From positions 1 to 10,822 of the forward strand of contig CAZCLD010000048.1 in assembly GCA_964499425.1 (NCBI GenBank): 10,822 nucleotides of DNA. Reading direction: 5' to 3'. The first letter of the stretch is position 1; each line of letters begins with the position of its first letter. Below are positions 1-9,300 of the stretch, piece after piece. The notes below the pieces were generated by a model. That model was given only the letters and a program-made list of their open reading frames with translations, was not told the origin of the DNA and ran no database searches. The stretch is from JAQBYK01 sp964499425. Its GTDB lineage: Bacteria > Patescibacteriota > Gracilibacteria > UBA1369 > LOWO2-01-FULL-3. The position numbers and the translations under genes are program-made.

Positions 1-227
1 GATTGACACTGTTTACGACTTTGTTTATCTTTCCAAGGCTCTACAATACTCTCTTTTAAGTCGTCGTTATAAATCAGAGTATGGCATAACAAAGCAAAAT
101 CAAAACCACCCTTCTTGATACATGATCCAACACTCAGATTACCCCCATGGCTTGCAGCGAAAGCTCCAGAACCACTCAAAAAGAGTACAAGGATCAAAAT
201 CAAAAATTTATTTCGGAGTCTTATCAT
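1..227 (-). CDS. N-terminal part of a further secreted protein (runs off left edge)
   Basis: The ATG at 225-227 overlaps the TAA of the 608-residue gene by one base (TAATG), and the frame stays open to base 1, giving 75 full codons. The first 24-25 residues form a clear Sec signal peptide: basic R3/R5/K7, hydrophobic core at about 8-18, small residues and AFA before a likely cleavage. The visible mature part contains three cysteines (in contexts GSCIK, LLCHT and KQCQS) within about 45 residues. The combination of exact stop/start overlap, signal peptide and same strand makes this a real gene and not a chance frame. The family cannot be called from the fragment. Short Cys-containing secreted proteins are also found two and three genes upstream in the operon. 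No Shine-Dalgarno sequence: the purine-rich GAGGGGAT is about 26 bases away, too far. Confidence 0.85.
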   Translation of the reverse strand, partial: MIRLRNKFLILILVLFLSGSGAFAASHGGNLSVGSCIKKGGFDFALLCHTLIYNDDLKESIVEPWKDKQSRKQCQ

Positions 228-229
228 TA
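225..229 (-). promoter_or_regulatory. TAATG stop/start overlap
   Basis: The TAA of the 608-residue gene (227-229) shares its last base with the ATG (225-227) of the next gene. With no Shine-Dalgarno sequence nearby, translation of the fifth gene most likely depends on ribosomes finishing the fourth. Confidence 0.8.
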
Positions 230-2053
230 TTTATTGGGTTTATTCTTAATCCCCTCTAGAGCTTCTTCGTTTATATTTTTAAAAGTAGTGCGGAAAGCTT
301 CAAATAGAGCATTCATTTCTTCCATTGAAGCTGTCATGTTTGAACCGTAGGTCAGCACATTTGAGGAGTCCTGTAACTTGGTATAATCTGCTACGTCTTT
401 ATGGGCTGCTGCCGTGTACTCCGCTTTCTTTTTCTTTACTGCAGCATAAACTTCAGACTGATTTAGGGCTGAATTATGTTTAACCGTCTGACTCGCAAGA
501 GTATTGTCATCAGCGTTAGCTTCCTCTCCTTTAACATTTTTGTTCGGGAATTTGCCATAGCCGATAGGCTTATATCTATCTACAAATTTGTTCCATTCCT
601 CAAAAATATTCTTACCAAAGATAAGGTCATCATTTGGAGGAGTAGGGACAGGGTTTTTCACAAGAATGATATTCATACTAAAACCAGCGCCTGCTGTGTC
701 CTTGCATTTTGCAGATTCATAGAGATTACCAGTAGCTTTATTTGGAATTAAGCTATGAGAGAGAGTTTCATCTAAAAGTTCATTAATAGTTTCAATTTCA
801 CACTGTATACAGCTATCGCCAGGATCATATGCAGAAACTCTAGTGTAGACTACAGAGGTATCCAGACAAAGGCCAAATGATGCATTCAAAACTGCAGATT
901 CAAGATCCAAGGAAGCTCCGGCTCCAGCACCAATAAGGCCTCCCAAACTTTTGAAGCCACCTGGTCCAAGGTCGGCCCCAGCACTAGCAGGGTCACCACC
1001 AGCTCCAAGACCTTCGCACCATGGTTTTATCCATGAATCCTTAGGCGCTGGCTCTAATTCATCATCATCTCCGCCATCATCATCTTCTTCATCCTTGTCA
1101 CCATCCCCATCTCCATGTCCATCACCGTCCCCACTCCCATCCCCATCCCCATCTCCATCTCCATCTCCATCTCCATCCGCCTTTTCTTTCTCTTTTTCAT
1201 CATCAAAATTATCAAGAGCATCTCCCAAAATATCATCAGCAGGGCAGACGTCCTCCGTAAGAACCTCAACTTCCACCTCTTCACCTCCGATGTTAATGAC
1301 GCCACCAGCTCCATCTCCCGCGCCCCCAACACCTCCTGCGCCAGCTCCCATAACAACCCCAGCGCCTGTAAGAGGTGAATTAAGAGTTTCGGGTGATTCG
1401 GCAACCTGGTCAGCGTACGGAGTGTTGAGATCATCTGGGTCAAATGGAGACCCCATTGCACCAGGGAAAGGGCCACCAACGGTAAGATCCTCAGTATCAA
1501 GAAAAAGGATTTCTTCTATCATTGTTAAATCAACTACTAGATCAAATCCGGAATCAGAAGTATCACCATTGGCAAAGAGTTCACTAGGTTTTACAGCCAC
1601 CTCAACTTCCTGCTGAATTTGGAATATTTCCTTCAAAAATGCATAATCCTCTTGGATGCCTTGCATGATTTTTGTGGCATCCTCAAGAGATAGCTGTCCA
1701 GAACTACGCGCAGGATTGTTGAAAATCGGCTTAATACTTCCATCAATAACTTGTTTGACTTCATCAACAGTCAGGCCATAGGAATTTCCAACAGCTTTCA
1801 TAGCTTCATCTTCAGCAGCAAAATTTAATTTTCCATAGACTAGACTATAGAGATTCCTAGCTCTTTCAGAATGAAGTCCTCCAGGCGCTAACCAATCCTC
1901 CCATTCAAAAGTCTCAACAGAAGCAGTAACTGAATTCCACCAACCAACATCTTCCTCACCATAGGCAACTTTGTTCAAATCGAAAGCTATCATTGCTACT
2001 GAAATCACAATTCCAGCGACGATTCCAAGACTAATTGGTAAAAACTTTTTCAT
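227..2053 (-). CDS. Secreted Gly/Asp-rich protein with a DG dipeptide run
   Basis: 608 residues. The N-terminus MKKF followed by a hydrophobic segment (about 5-24) is a signal peptide or uncleaved anchor; a cleavage near VAYG (residue 32) is possible. Residues about 40-160 look helical. Residues about 228-256 are Gly/Ala-rich with low complexity. Charged EKEKEK leads into thirteen XG dipeptides, eleven of them DG (293-318), then an acidic patch. A second Gly/Ala-rich part follows at about 350-390. The C-terminal part has a compact Cys region, with C415xxC418 and a later Cys in the KCKDT context, followed by a helical, Lys/Ala-rich tail. The layout suggests two folded parts joined by flexible, possibly calcium-binding, linkers. 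One base separates it from the preceding gene's TAA; there is no Shine-Dalgarno sequence. Its stop TAA shares its last base with the next start. Family not recognised; extracellular location is the only supported statement on role. Confidence 0.92.
   Translation of the reverse strand: MKKFLPISLGIVAGIVISVAMIAFDLNKVAYGEEDVGWWNSVTASVETFEWEDWLAPGGLHSERARNLYSLVYGKLNFAAEDEAMKAVGNSYGLTVDEVKQVIDGSIKPIFNNPARSSGQLSLEDATKIMQGIQEDYAFLKEIFQIQQEVEVAVKPSELFANGDTSDSGFDLVVDLTMIEEILFLDTEDLTVGGPFPGAMGSPFDPDDLNTPYADQVAESPETLNSPLTGAGVVMGAGAGGVGGAGDGAGGVINIGGEEVEVEVLTEDVCPADDILGDALDNFDDEKEKEKADGDGDGDGDGDGDGSGDGDGHGDGDGDKDEEDDDGGDDDELEPAPKDSWIKPWCEGLGAGGDPASAGADLGPGGFKSLGGLIGAGAGASLDLESAVLNASFGLCLDTSVVYTRVSAYDPGDSCIQCEIETINELLDETLSHSLIPNKATGNLYESAKCKDTAGAGFSMNIILVKNPVPTPPNDDLIFGKNIFEEWNKFVDRYKPIGYGKFPNKNVKGEEANADDNTLASQTVKHNSALNQSEVYAAVKKKKAEYTAAAHKDVADYTKLQDSSNVLTYGSNMTASMEEMNALFEAFRTTFKNINEEALEGIKNKPNK
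1101..1178 (-). repeat. Hexanucleotide microsatellite coding the DG run
   Basis: Thirteen consecutive 6-base units, consensus CCATCY on the plus strand (GATGGN in the coding direction), encode residues 293-318 of the 608-residue protein. Units 1137-1178 are the cleanest (seven DG in a row). The other six contain substitutions that give one SG and one HG among four DG. Because the unit is two codons long, slippage would lengthen or shorten the protein by DG pairs without breaking the frame. Confidence 0.9.
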
Positions 2054-2054
2054 T

Positions 2055-2744
2055 TTAGTTACATTGATCAGATGTTGAGTCTATGAACTTAGCGGGAAGC
2101 CACATCGTCTCCAAACGTATGTCCCTTAACTTCTTCTTGTATTTAATAAGTTCAGTGATAATAACCTCATATTTCTTGTGGAGTGGATAAGCAAGCCTGT
2201 ACTCGTTGTATAGAGCAACAGCCGCCTGCAAAGCCTGCTTTGATTTTTCGACCTCTATCTCAATTTCTTCATTTCGTTCACCCGTTTTAGAAATCAAATA
2301 AGAAGCGTCAAAACTGCTATAGTCAATTTTGGCCAAAGTCCCACGAAGATCATTAAGAACATTAATATACTGAGTATAAATATCCAGGCCCTTCATCGAA
2401 ACACAGTAAGTACTCACATTTTTCTTTCCACATTTGAGCAAAATAGTTTCAAGATCATCCTCTTTAAAGTCGATGGTCGCAGGAGGGTAGAGATTTTCCT
2501 TATGTTTTTTATAGAAGTCCTCATCCTCCAGATAGTTGTTTAACTCTGAAAGATAATCATTGAACATGTCATTCATGGTCTCGTGATACTCATCAAAAAC
2601 CATATAATAGTCCAATGAAGGGTGTTCGAAACTATATTCCTCAGCTTCCTCGCCCTCCGCATATATAGTAAACCCACCATATACCAGAAACACGGTTATT
2701 AGAGCCGTAAAGAAAGACACGAGAATGTTTTTTGTAGTTTTCAT
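2055..2744 (-). CDS. Small secreted helical protein, likely distant paralogue of its upstream neighbour
   Basis: 229 residues. The N-terminus has K2/K5, a hydrophobic stretch at about 7-27 and a possible cleavage after A29 (IYA|EG); retention as an N-terminal anchor is the alternative. A very acidic, Tyr-rich segment follows (about 30-80). The remainder is helical and includes an acidic coiled-coil-like part at about 155-185. Cysteines are at 105, 114 and 228; the protein ends DQCN. The motif KLRx3LE at 205-212 sits 16 residues before the last Cys, as in the preceding gene, where the distance is 22. It begins 3 bases after the TAG of that gene and only a weak purine patch (GACGAG) lies upstream. 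No known family is recognised; the function is probably extracellular and linked to the other operon products. Stop is TAA. Confidence 0.9.
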   Translation of the reverse strand: MKTTKNILVSFFTALITVFLVYGGFTIYAEGEEAEEYSFEHPSLDYYMVFDEYHETMNDMFNDYLSELNNYLEDEDFYKKHKENLYPPATIDFKEDDLETILLKCGKKNVSTYCVSMKGLDIYTQYINVLNDLRGTLAKIDYSSFDASYLISKTGERNEEIEIEVEKSKQALQAAVALYNEYRLAYPLHKKYEVIITELIKYKKKLRDIRLETMWLPAKFIDSTSDQCN

Positions 2745-2747
2745 AGG

Positions 2748-3335
2748 CTAACTCGTCACACAGTTTTGATTAAAGAATGGCAATTTATCTTTAAAGGTCA
2801 TAAAAGCCCCATACATTTTGGCAATTTCCAGATTGAGACCTCTGAGTTTCTGATTGATAGTATTAAATTTCTCCATCATTATCACAGTTTTCTTCTGATT
2901 GGTGTTGATCTTGATTTTTTCAATCATCTTTTCTTTAGCTAGAGCCAAATAATCATCCATTAGCCTTTTGCAGTTCCCCCAGGTGTTAAGTTCGGCCGCA
3001 TATTCATTAGTGGTTTCAATGTCAACAGGTTGAACCTGCAAAGTGCCAAACAAGGCTTCGATTCTAAATTTGAAATTGGCATACCGTGTAATTGCTATGT
3101 TTGTCAGACTGCTGTTCGAGCTTTTATTCTGGAAGTTAGTATCCAAGAATTTCATAAACTCCTGCATCTCTAGATCAAGTCCCGCAGTGAGATTGTCATG
3201 ACATTTATTAATGGCATCATCACCTATCTTAGTCTTTATTGCAGCGATATCCTCGCTATAATCAGCAAATGCAACAGATGTAAAACTAAATATGAGGATC
3301 AGCGCGAACGTGAGATTTAGACGAAAAAGTTTCAT
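2748..3335 (-). CDS. Small secreted helical protein, three cysteines, unknown family
   Basis: 195 residues. It starts with a textbook Sec signal peptide: K2/R5, a hydrophobic core at about 7-20, and a likely cleavage after AFA at residue 24. The mature part is mostly predicted amphipathic helix, with cysteines at 45, 122 and 192. Near the C-terminus is a KLRx3LE motif (163-170), and the chain ends three residues after the last Cys (NQNCVTS). A very similar arrangement occurs in the next gene, suggesting distant paralogy. The start is 2 bases after the giant gene's TAA and has no Shine-Dalgarno sequence, so translation probably depends on coupling or leaderless-like initiation. I recognise no family. 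Position directly after an SLH-anchored giant suggests a secreted partner or subunit; this is inference only. Stop is TAG. Confidence 0.9.
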   Translation of the reverse strand: MKLFRLNLTFALILIFSFTSVAFADYSEDIAAIKTKIGDDAINKCHDNLTAGLDLEMQEFMKFLDTNFQNKSSNSSLTNIAITRYANFKFRIEALFGTLQVQPVDIETTNEYAAELNTWGNCKRLMDDYLALAKEKMIEKIKINTNQKKTVIMMEKFNTINQKLRGLNLEIAKMYGAFMTFKDKLPFFNQNCVTS

Positions 3336-3337
3336 GA

Positions 3338-6300
3338 TTATTTGGTTACAGACTGAACTGTTACTTCATTGCCTTTTGAGAATATATAGAGCTTTTCATG
3401 AGGTTTACTATCATAGTACTCTTCATAATACTTTGAAATCACAGGGAAGAACACATCTCCAGGAATAATTTCCGCTTTATTTAGGAATGTGGAAATGCAT
3501 GGACAGGTATCACAGCTTGCAGGAATAATATATATGCCTTCTTCGCCTTCCCTTGGGCCTCCATCACCATCTCCGGCATCTCCAGCGCCCCCACCATCAT
3601 CGTCATTCTTAACATTTGGATCTGTTAGGTTTTTAACCTCATCTCCATCGATAACACCACCGCCATCTGTATCAGGATTATTTGGATCAGTACCATGGAT
3701 CAAAATTTCAGCTCTATTAGTTAACCCATCATTATCATCATCGGCGCTATCATCTGAGTCATCAAGGCCATTAGTACCAAGAGCGACTTCTTCACCATCA
3801 AAGACTCCTCCTTTATCTGTGTCTTTGTCTCGTGGATCAAGTCCATAGAAGCATTCATCCGCATTCTTAAGGCCGTCCTGGTCTATATCTGCCTCTGGAT
3901 CATCAATATCATATTTGAGCTCACAGAAATCTGACATCCCATCATTATCATCATCAATTTCAAAACAATTATAGAAATCAAGTACTCTATCCGCCATAAG
4001 CATAAGCTCCCCAAACGTCATTTCTTTATTTGGAGCAACTGCTTCCTCCGGAGTAATAATGAAATTATTCTCAAGAATCGCTCCACTTACAACATATGGG
4101 TTTAAGTCTTGTGCAGCTTCCATGAATGTCTCATACCATGGTTCACCCTCCACCAGAGTCTCGAGTGTAATGATCCCTTGCATCTCTAGAGCTTCAAGAA
4201 TGATTTTCACGGCCTCAGCCCTCGTAATAGTATTATCAGGCTTAAAAGGAAGCTTTCCTGAGACAGGATCAATTTCGCCCTTGTAACCTTCAACCAGATC
4301 AAGCAGGGTACCTTCTTTTACATAAGGGAAGAAATCATCCTCAAATGGTAAGTCAGTATAAATAGTGTCAGGTTCATGAGCCTCAGGACGCGGAATTATA
4401 CAAAGCAATTTAAGCAGAGTCTTGACGAATTCCTTTCTCTTGACCAGAGCCTCGGTATCAAGCTGTAAGCCTCCGAGAGCATCCTTATCTGCATCAATAA
4501 TACCCTTATTGAAGAGATCAAGCGCCAACGCTTTCAGATCCGAAGGCATATCATTAAATGGACCCCCAAAAACATCATTACCATAAAGGGTCTTAGTAGA
4601 AGGTGGTCTAGGTGTAGCAAATGGAACGTCATTCGGGCCAATTATCGTAGATCCACTCGAAGTTTGGAGGCTTGAGTCACCTTGACTAGTCGAGACAAAG
4701 ACATCCCCAACGGCATTCCCATTAAACAAAATCTGAATAATCAGAGGATCAGCAGTGTGCTGGTTTTGCTTTTGTACAATAGTAATACGATCATCCAATA
4801 TCATTATATTACCAGCAGCATCTATAAGGGTAAGAAGTTTTTCCTCCGTAACATTCACTAAAACGGCGCCACCAGGATGATTCGGATCATTTGCTGGCAG
4901 ACTTACAAATTCAAACTTGTCAGCAATATCAAGGTCATCAATGTTAACCCCAGTCATCTCTTTGAAGTTTGTACTATCAATACCAAGCTCTTCATGAATC
5001 TGAACATCAGTGTTGGCATCCGCAACAGCAATTACTGACCCAAGGACTATTCCATTGCTATCAACGATATCAACTTGAGTAGGCGTGTTTGGCAAACTGG
5101 CTGGCACAGTAACGGTGCTATATCCAGGTTGGAGAGCGCCAATATCTCCAGTGTCAGGATGAATCTCAGCTATAATCTCTTTATCAGAATTTTCCACGAG
5201 AATCATATTCTCCAGATTAAAATCATCAATCTCATAACTGCCATCTTCAAAAGTTAGACCATCCTTGATCTTGTCTGTTCGCGGTACCAATTTGATTTCC
5301 TCACCGACAAGTCTGTAAATATAACGATTTCTCATTAATGAGAATGGCAAAATAGGAACTTTGGGATCAGTTTCCCCAGTCGCCACAGATGTCCTAGCAA
5401 ACGTTGGATCCAAAGAAATGTCAGGAGCAAAAACATTAATGTCTAAATCCATAGCGGAGCTATTACCGGACTGATCAACAACGTGTAATATGGCCGGATG
5501 CTTGCCGATGTCTCCTTCATGTACGAAAGGCCCAATCCTAAACTCAGGATTATTCCTGTCATTCATAGTTAGACCATCTCCATCACTATCGACAGTGACA
5601 TTTAAATCACTCCAGAAATATTTCGGCATTGGGGTCGTTCTAAGTTTTTCACCTGTATTTGGATCCGTTTTGTCAGTCTCATAAGGAAGCATCTCGATGT
5701 AATATTCAACGACTTCTCCATCAGCGTCAAAAGAGCCGCTAGCGTCAATCTCAAGATCCTTATAAATGGACACATTAAGATCTGCACTACCAATCACAGG
5801 GAAAGGAGGCTCTTTATCTGCACAAGACTGAGGAGCGACAAAGCTGTAATCAGATCTAAGCGAGCGGTTACCATTAGAATTTAGCGCAAAGACACTTGCA
5901 TAGTAATTACCATTCTTAAGCTCCACGGAAATTGCGGGCAAATCAGCATTAGTTAATTCAAGGACAGACCCATCATCTTCATCTGGGCCAGGTATAGGGA
6001 TATTCAGGTAATTGAGAATGTCCACGCTTGAGCTGTCTTCGATAGAATTTGGGAGGGCAATATACTTGGCAATCGGATTTATGAGTGAGCTATCAATAGA
6101 ATTTCTGATTATCACCTCATATGCAACCGTGCCATGTATAGGCAACCAGCTAATATCAGCTTTGTCATGGCTCTCATAAGGGGAGCTCACACCTTGTACC
6201 GCAACGCCCCCATCAGTGACATAATCGCTAACATCATCCTTGCTGAGAGACGATATGAATTTCCCTTTAGGAAGGGGATTATCCTTCTCATGATTCTCTT

Positions 6301-9300
6301 TTAGGTAAACATTAGTACCCATAGAAAGGATGATGTCATCATCAAGATCATCATCTACATCACTATAGATAAAACTGGTATTTTTCTTTAATTCAGGGGT
6401 ATAGCTAAGAATATTTTCATTAACTCCATCCTTTGTAACAATATAAATCCCAATAGGAGGAACGCCAGTGCTAGCATCTCCAGATGCAACATCGGCAGGA
6501 TCATAGTCTGCCAAACCCGCAATTAATTCTCGGTGGTCTTTAAATGCTGAATCCAATATCAATTCTTCAGCAGCTGAACCAAGCAAGCTCATTTTCTCAG
6601 TAGTTGATCTGCCAGATATCTCACCATAATCAGTCGTCAGAGCCGCAATCTTAGAAGAGCTCTCATCAGTATCAACCAATACACGAGTGAATTCTTCATA
6701 ATCGTCAATTTGTTCGAGCAGATCAATGGAATTATTTAGACCTTTAACATACGCAATCATTTCGTTCCTTACATCGGCCAAATGACTAGCCGAAGGTGTG
6801 TCTGGATTGTCCCTTTTCAATATATCCGCCTCAATTTCATCGATTGTTCTATTGAGAAGAGGGTGATTGATATCAAGCAAGGTCTCTGTCGCGGTTAGGG
6901 TGTACGAGTCAGGAGTGTCCAGGTCCGTAGCTGCGATATATTCATTAAGAACGAGCTCCATTTCTTTTACGGCGTCATTAAACTCGGTGAAAGCAAAAGG
7001 GAGGCTGCTTTCAGCACCTTCATCTTTTTTATCTTCTTCAGTATCGTCAACTGCCTCATCAACAGAGTCTTCATCATCCTCAATAGCATCCTCAATTGCT
7101 TCGAGGGTTGCTTCCAAGGCCGCTTTTTCAGCCGCATCTATGGCTTTTTGCACGGCACTACTGATCATCTGTCCATAAGGCAATTCAAGATAACGATTAA
7201 GTCCATTAATAAACAGTTTGATATTCTTATTCCAAACTTGAGCCGCCTTTTCAGCAGCTATATGGATAATCGAGGAATCAATTTTAAAGTTCAACTTCCC
7301 AGTTATGTGGACTTCTTTCCAGGCATCGTATTGAATAGGCGGGATTTGAGTGCCGAGATGCTTCGTAAAAGGCAAAACAGCCTGGACGCTTGGTTGGGTT
7401 AAGGTCTCAATTTCGGTGGCGAGCTTTGTTTCAGGTATGAGAATGAATCCATTTTTGAGGAGACAGAGGATTTTGAATATAGTCTTTAGTCCAACCGCAA
7501 GATCCGCCACTACATCGGGAAGAGCGGGGATTCTTGGTGGCCTTGGTAGATCTGGCAAAGTAGGCAGTGGCAAAGGAGGTAGATCTGGTAAATTTGGCAA
7601 AACAAAATCAGGGAAGTCAGGCACACTGATCTCAGGAATATCAAGATCAAGGTCTATGTCAGGAAGAATGTCAGGCAAGGTAAAGTATGGCAAGGCTGGG
7701 AGTGAAATTAGTTGAGGTTTAAATACAACATCTGGCCAGAGAATCTTAACCCCTGTACGGATCTGAGAAAGATCCACAATAATATCAGGCCATTTTGGTA
7801 GAGGGATTATGGGGGGCTCAGGAATAGCGGCAAAAAGCTGCATCAAAAGCGCCAGCTTACCAAATCGATCACTTTTACATTGATCACAGGAAGCCTGATA
7901 CTCAGCAACAACATCTAATATAAGTTGCCAATCACTAAAAGTTCTAATTGCATCTTGGATAGATTTACGCCACGCCTTAATCCTTCCTTCCTGTCGTTTA
8001 AACCAACCACCGGTGAAGTTGATTATCGCATCCATATAACAAATGATTTGAGTGGCATACTTTGCTTCTGCATGTCTGTAGGTGAGAATATCTCTCGGTA
8101 AATTCGCGATCTTATCCATCAGATCCATCAGCTCCTGCACTGATTGCACTAGATTGCCAACATCTGCTGTAATCTTATCGCAGAAATTTCTTCTTTCAGG
8201 ATTAAGCTCATCTTCCACAGAGCAGTTGAAATCCTTAAAGCGTTCCCATTCCTTTTGGTGGAATTCCACCCATTTAGCTGCTTCTTGATTGAACTGTTGA
8301 ATCTCTTTGGGCGAAATAGCAGGAACACGGATCAAAACTTCCTTTCCTTCAATACTGATTATAGGGACACTGCTGACTTTAGTGAGGAAGTCATGCAACC
8401 CAAGGAAGTCAACTTCCTGATTACCGTCTGCAGGTGGATCTTTGATCTTAAATAGGCTGGTAAGATCCGGATAGACAATATAGAGATCAGGGAAATCCAG
8501 TAATTTATTGTAAATCTCATCCATTTGCTTATCCATCCAATTGGTCAATACGCTAGGGAAGCCAGGGATTTTAATATTAGTACTCACAGCAGCGGACATT
8601 GGGTCATCAGCGCTTCCAAAGCTTCCACCTGAAGCACCGGATTGTCCAGCAGGCTCGCCATCCGAAATTACTGTAGCTTGGTCAGCATTAACTACGGAAT
8701 CCTTGGCAGAAGATACAGCCTCATCTATCCCAGTCGTTAGAGCGTCACAAAGTCCAGATGCACCTGGAAGGCCACCTGGAACAGCATAAGGGAAGCATAC
8801 AGCGGCGGGACCGGTCCCTCCACAAAGCCCACCTCCTAAGCCCATAGTCAACGTAGGATTAACATATATCCTGAAACTTGAAGGAGATGTAGAAGGATAA
8901 AAAGGCATAAAGAAAGGAATATTGGGTGTACCAAAAGCCATTGCAGCTATGCCAGGTGTCGCGTCATCCGGCGCAAAAAATGCAAAGTTGTAGGGGATTG
9001 GCAAACAGCCACCACCACTACACCTTAGAGCGCCCAAAGCACCCTCAACAGAGTCTGCAATAGAGCCCGCAGCACTACCCTTGCCAGCTGAGCCACCCCC
9101 ACCAGCACCTCCTCCGGCACCATCTATCTCACCGTCGCCATCAGCGTCAACTCCCATATCAGCATTGGATTTGCCAAACCAATCATCATTGCAACCGTCA
9201 TAATCAGCATCCCACGCTTGCTTAGCAACAATATCCATGACCTGACCCTGGAGGTCTTCTGGTACCTCACCTGCTGCAGGATCAAAGCCCAAAAGCGCCA

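Noticed and set aside
147..350. Short plus-strand open frame across the last gene junction
   Set aside because: It is antisense to two same-strand coding regions that have a signal peptide and a stop/start overlap, and has no recognisable content.
1101..1178. CRISPR-like array
   Set aside because: The repeats are contiguous 6-base units without spacers and lie in a coding frame.
1054..1500. Minus-strand 148-codon frame rich in Met/Glu
   Set aside because: Out-of-frame reading of the same low-complexity repeat within the 608-residue gene.
951..1616. Plus-strand open frame of 221 codons rich in Ser-Pro
   Set aside because: It is the antisense reading of the DG/Gly-rich part of the 608-residue gene; the SPSPSP run is the reverse reading of the hexamer repeat, and there is no signal or family likeness.
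6867..7178. Plus-strand Ser-rich frame
   Set aside because: Antisense shadow of the Ala/acidic helix of the giant protein; Ser arises from reversed Glu/Asp/Ala codons.
7350..7715. Plus-strand Gly/Ser/Lys-rich frame
   Set aside because: Antisense reading of the proline ladder.
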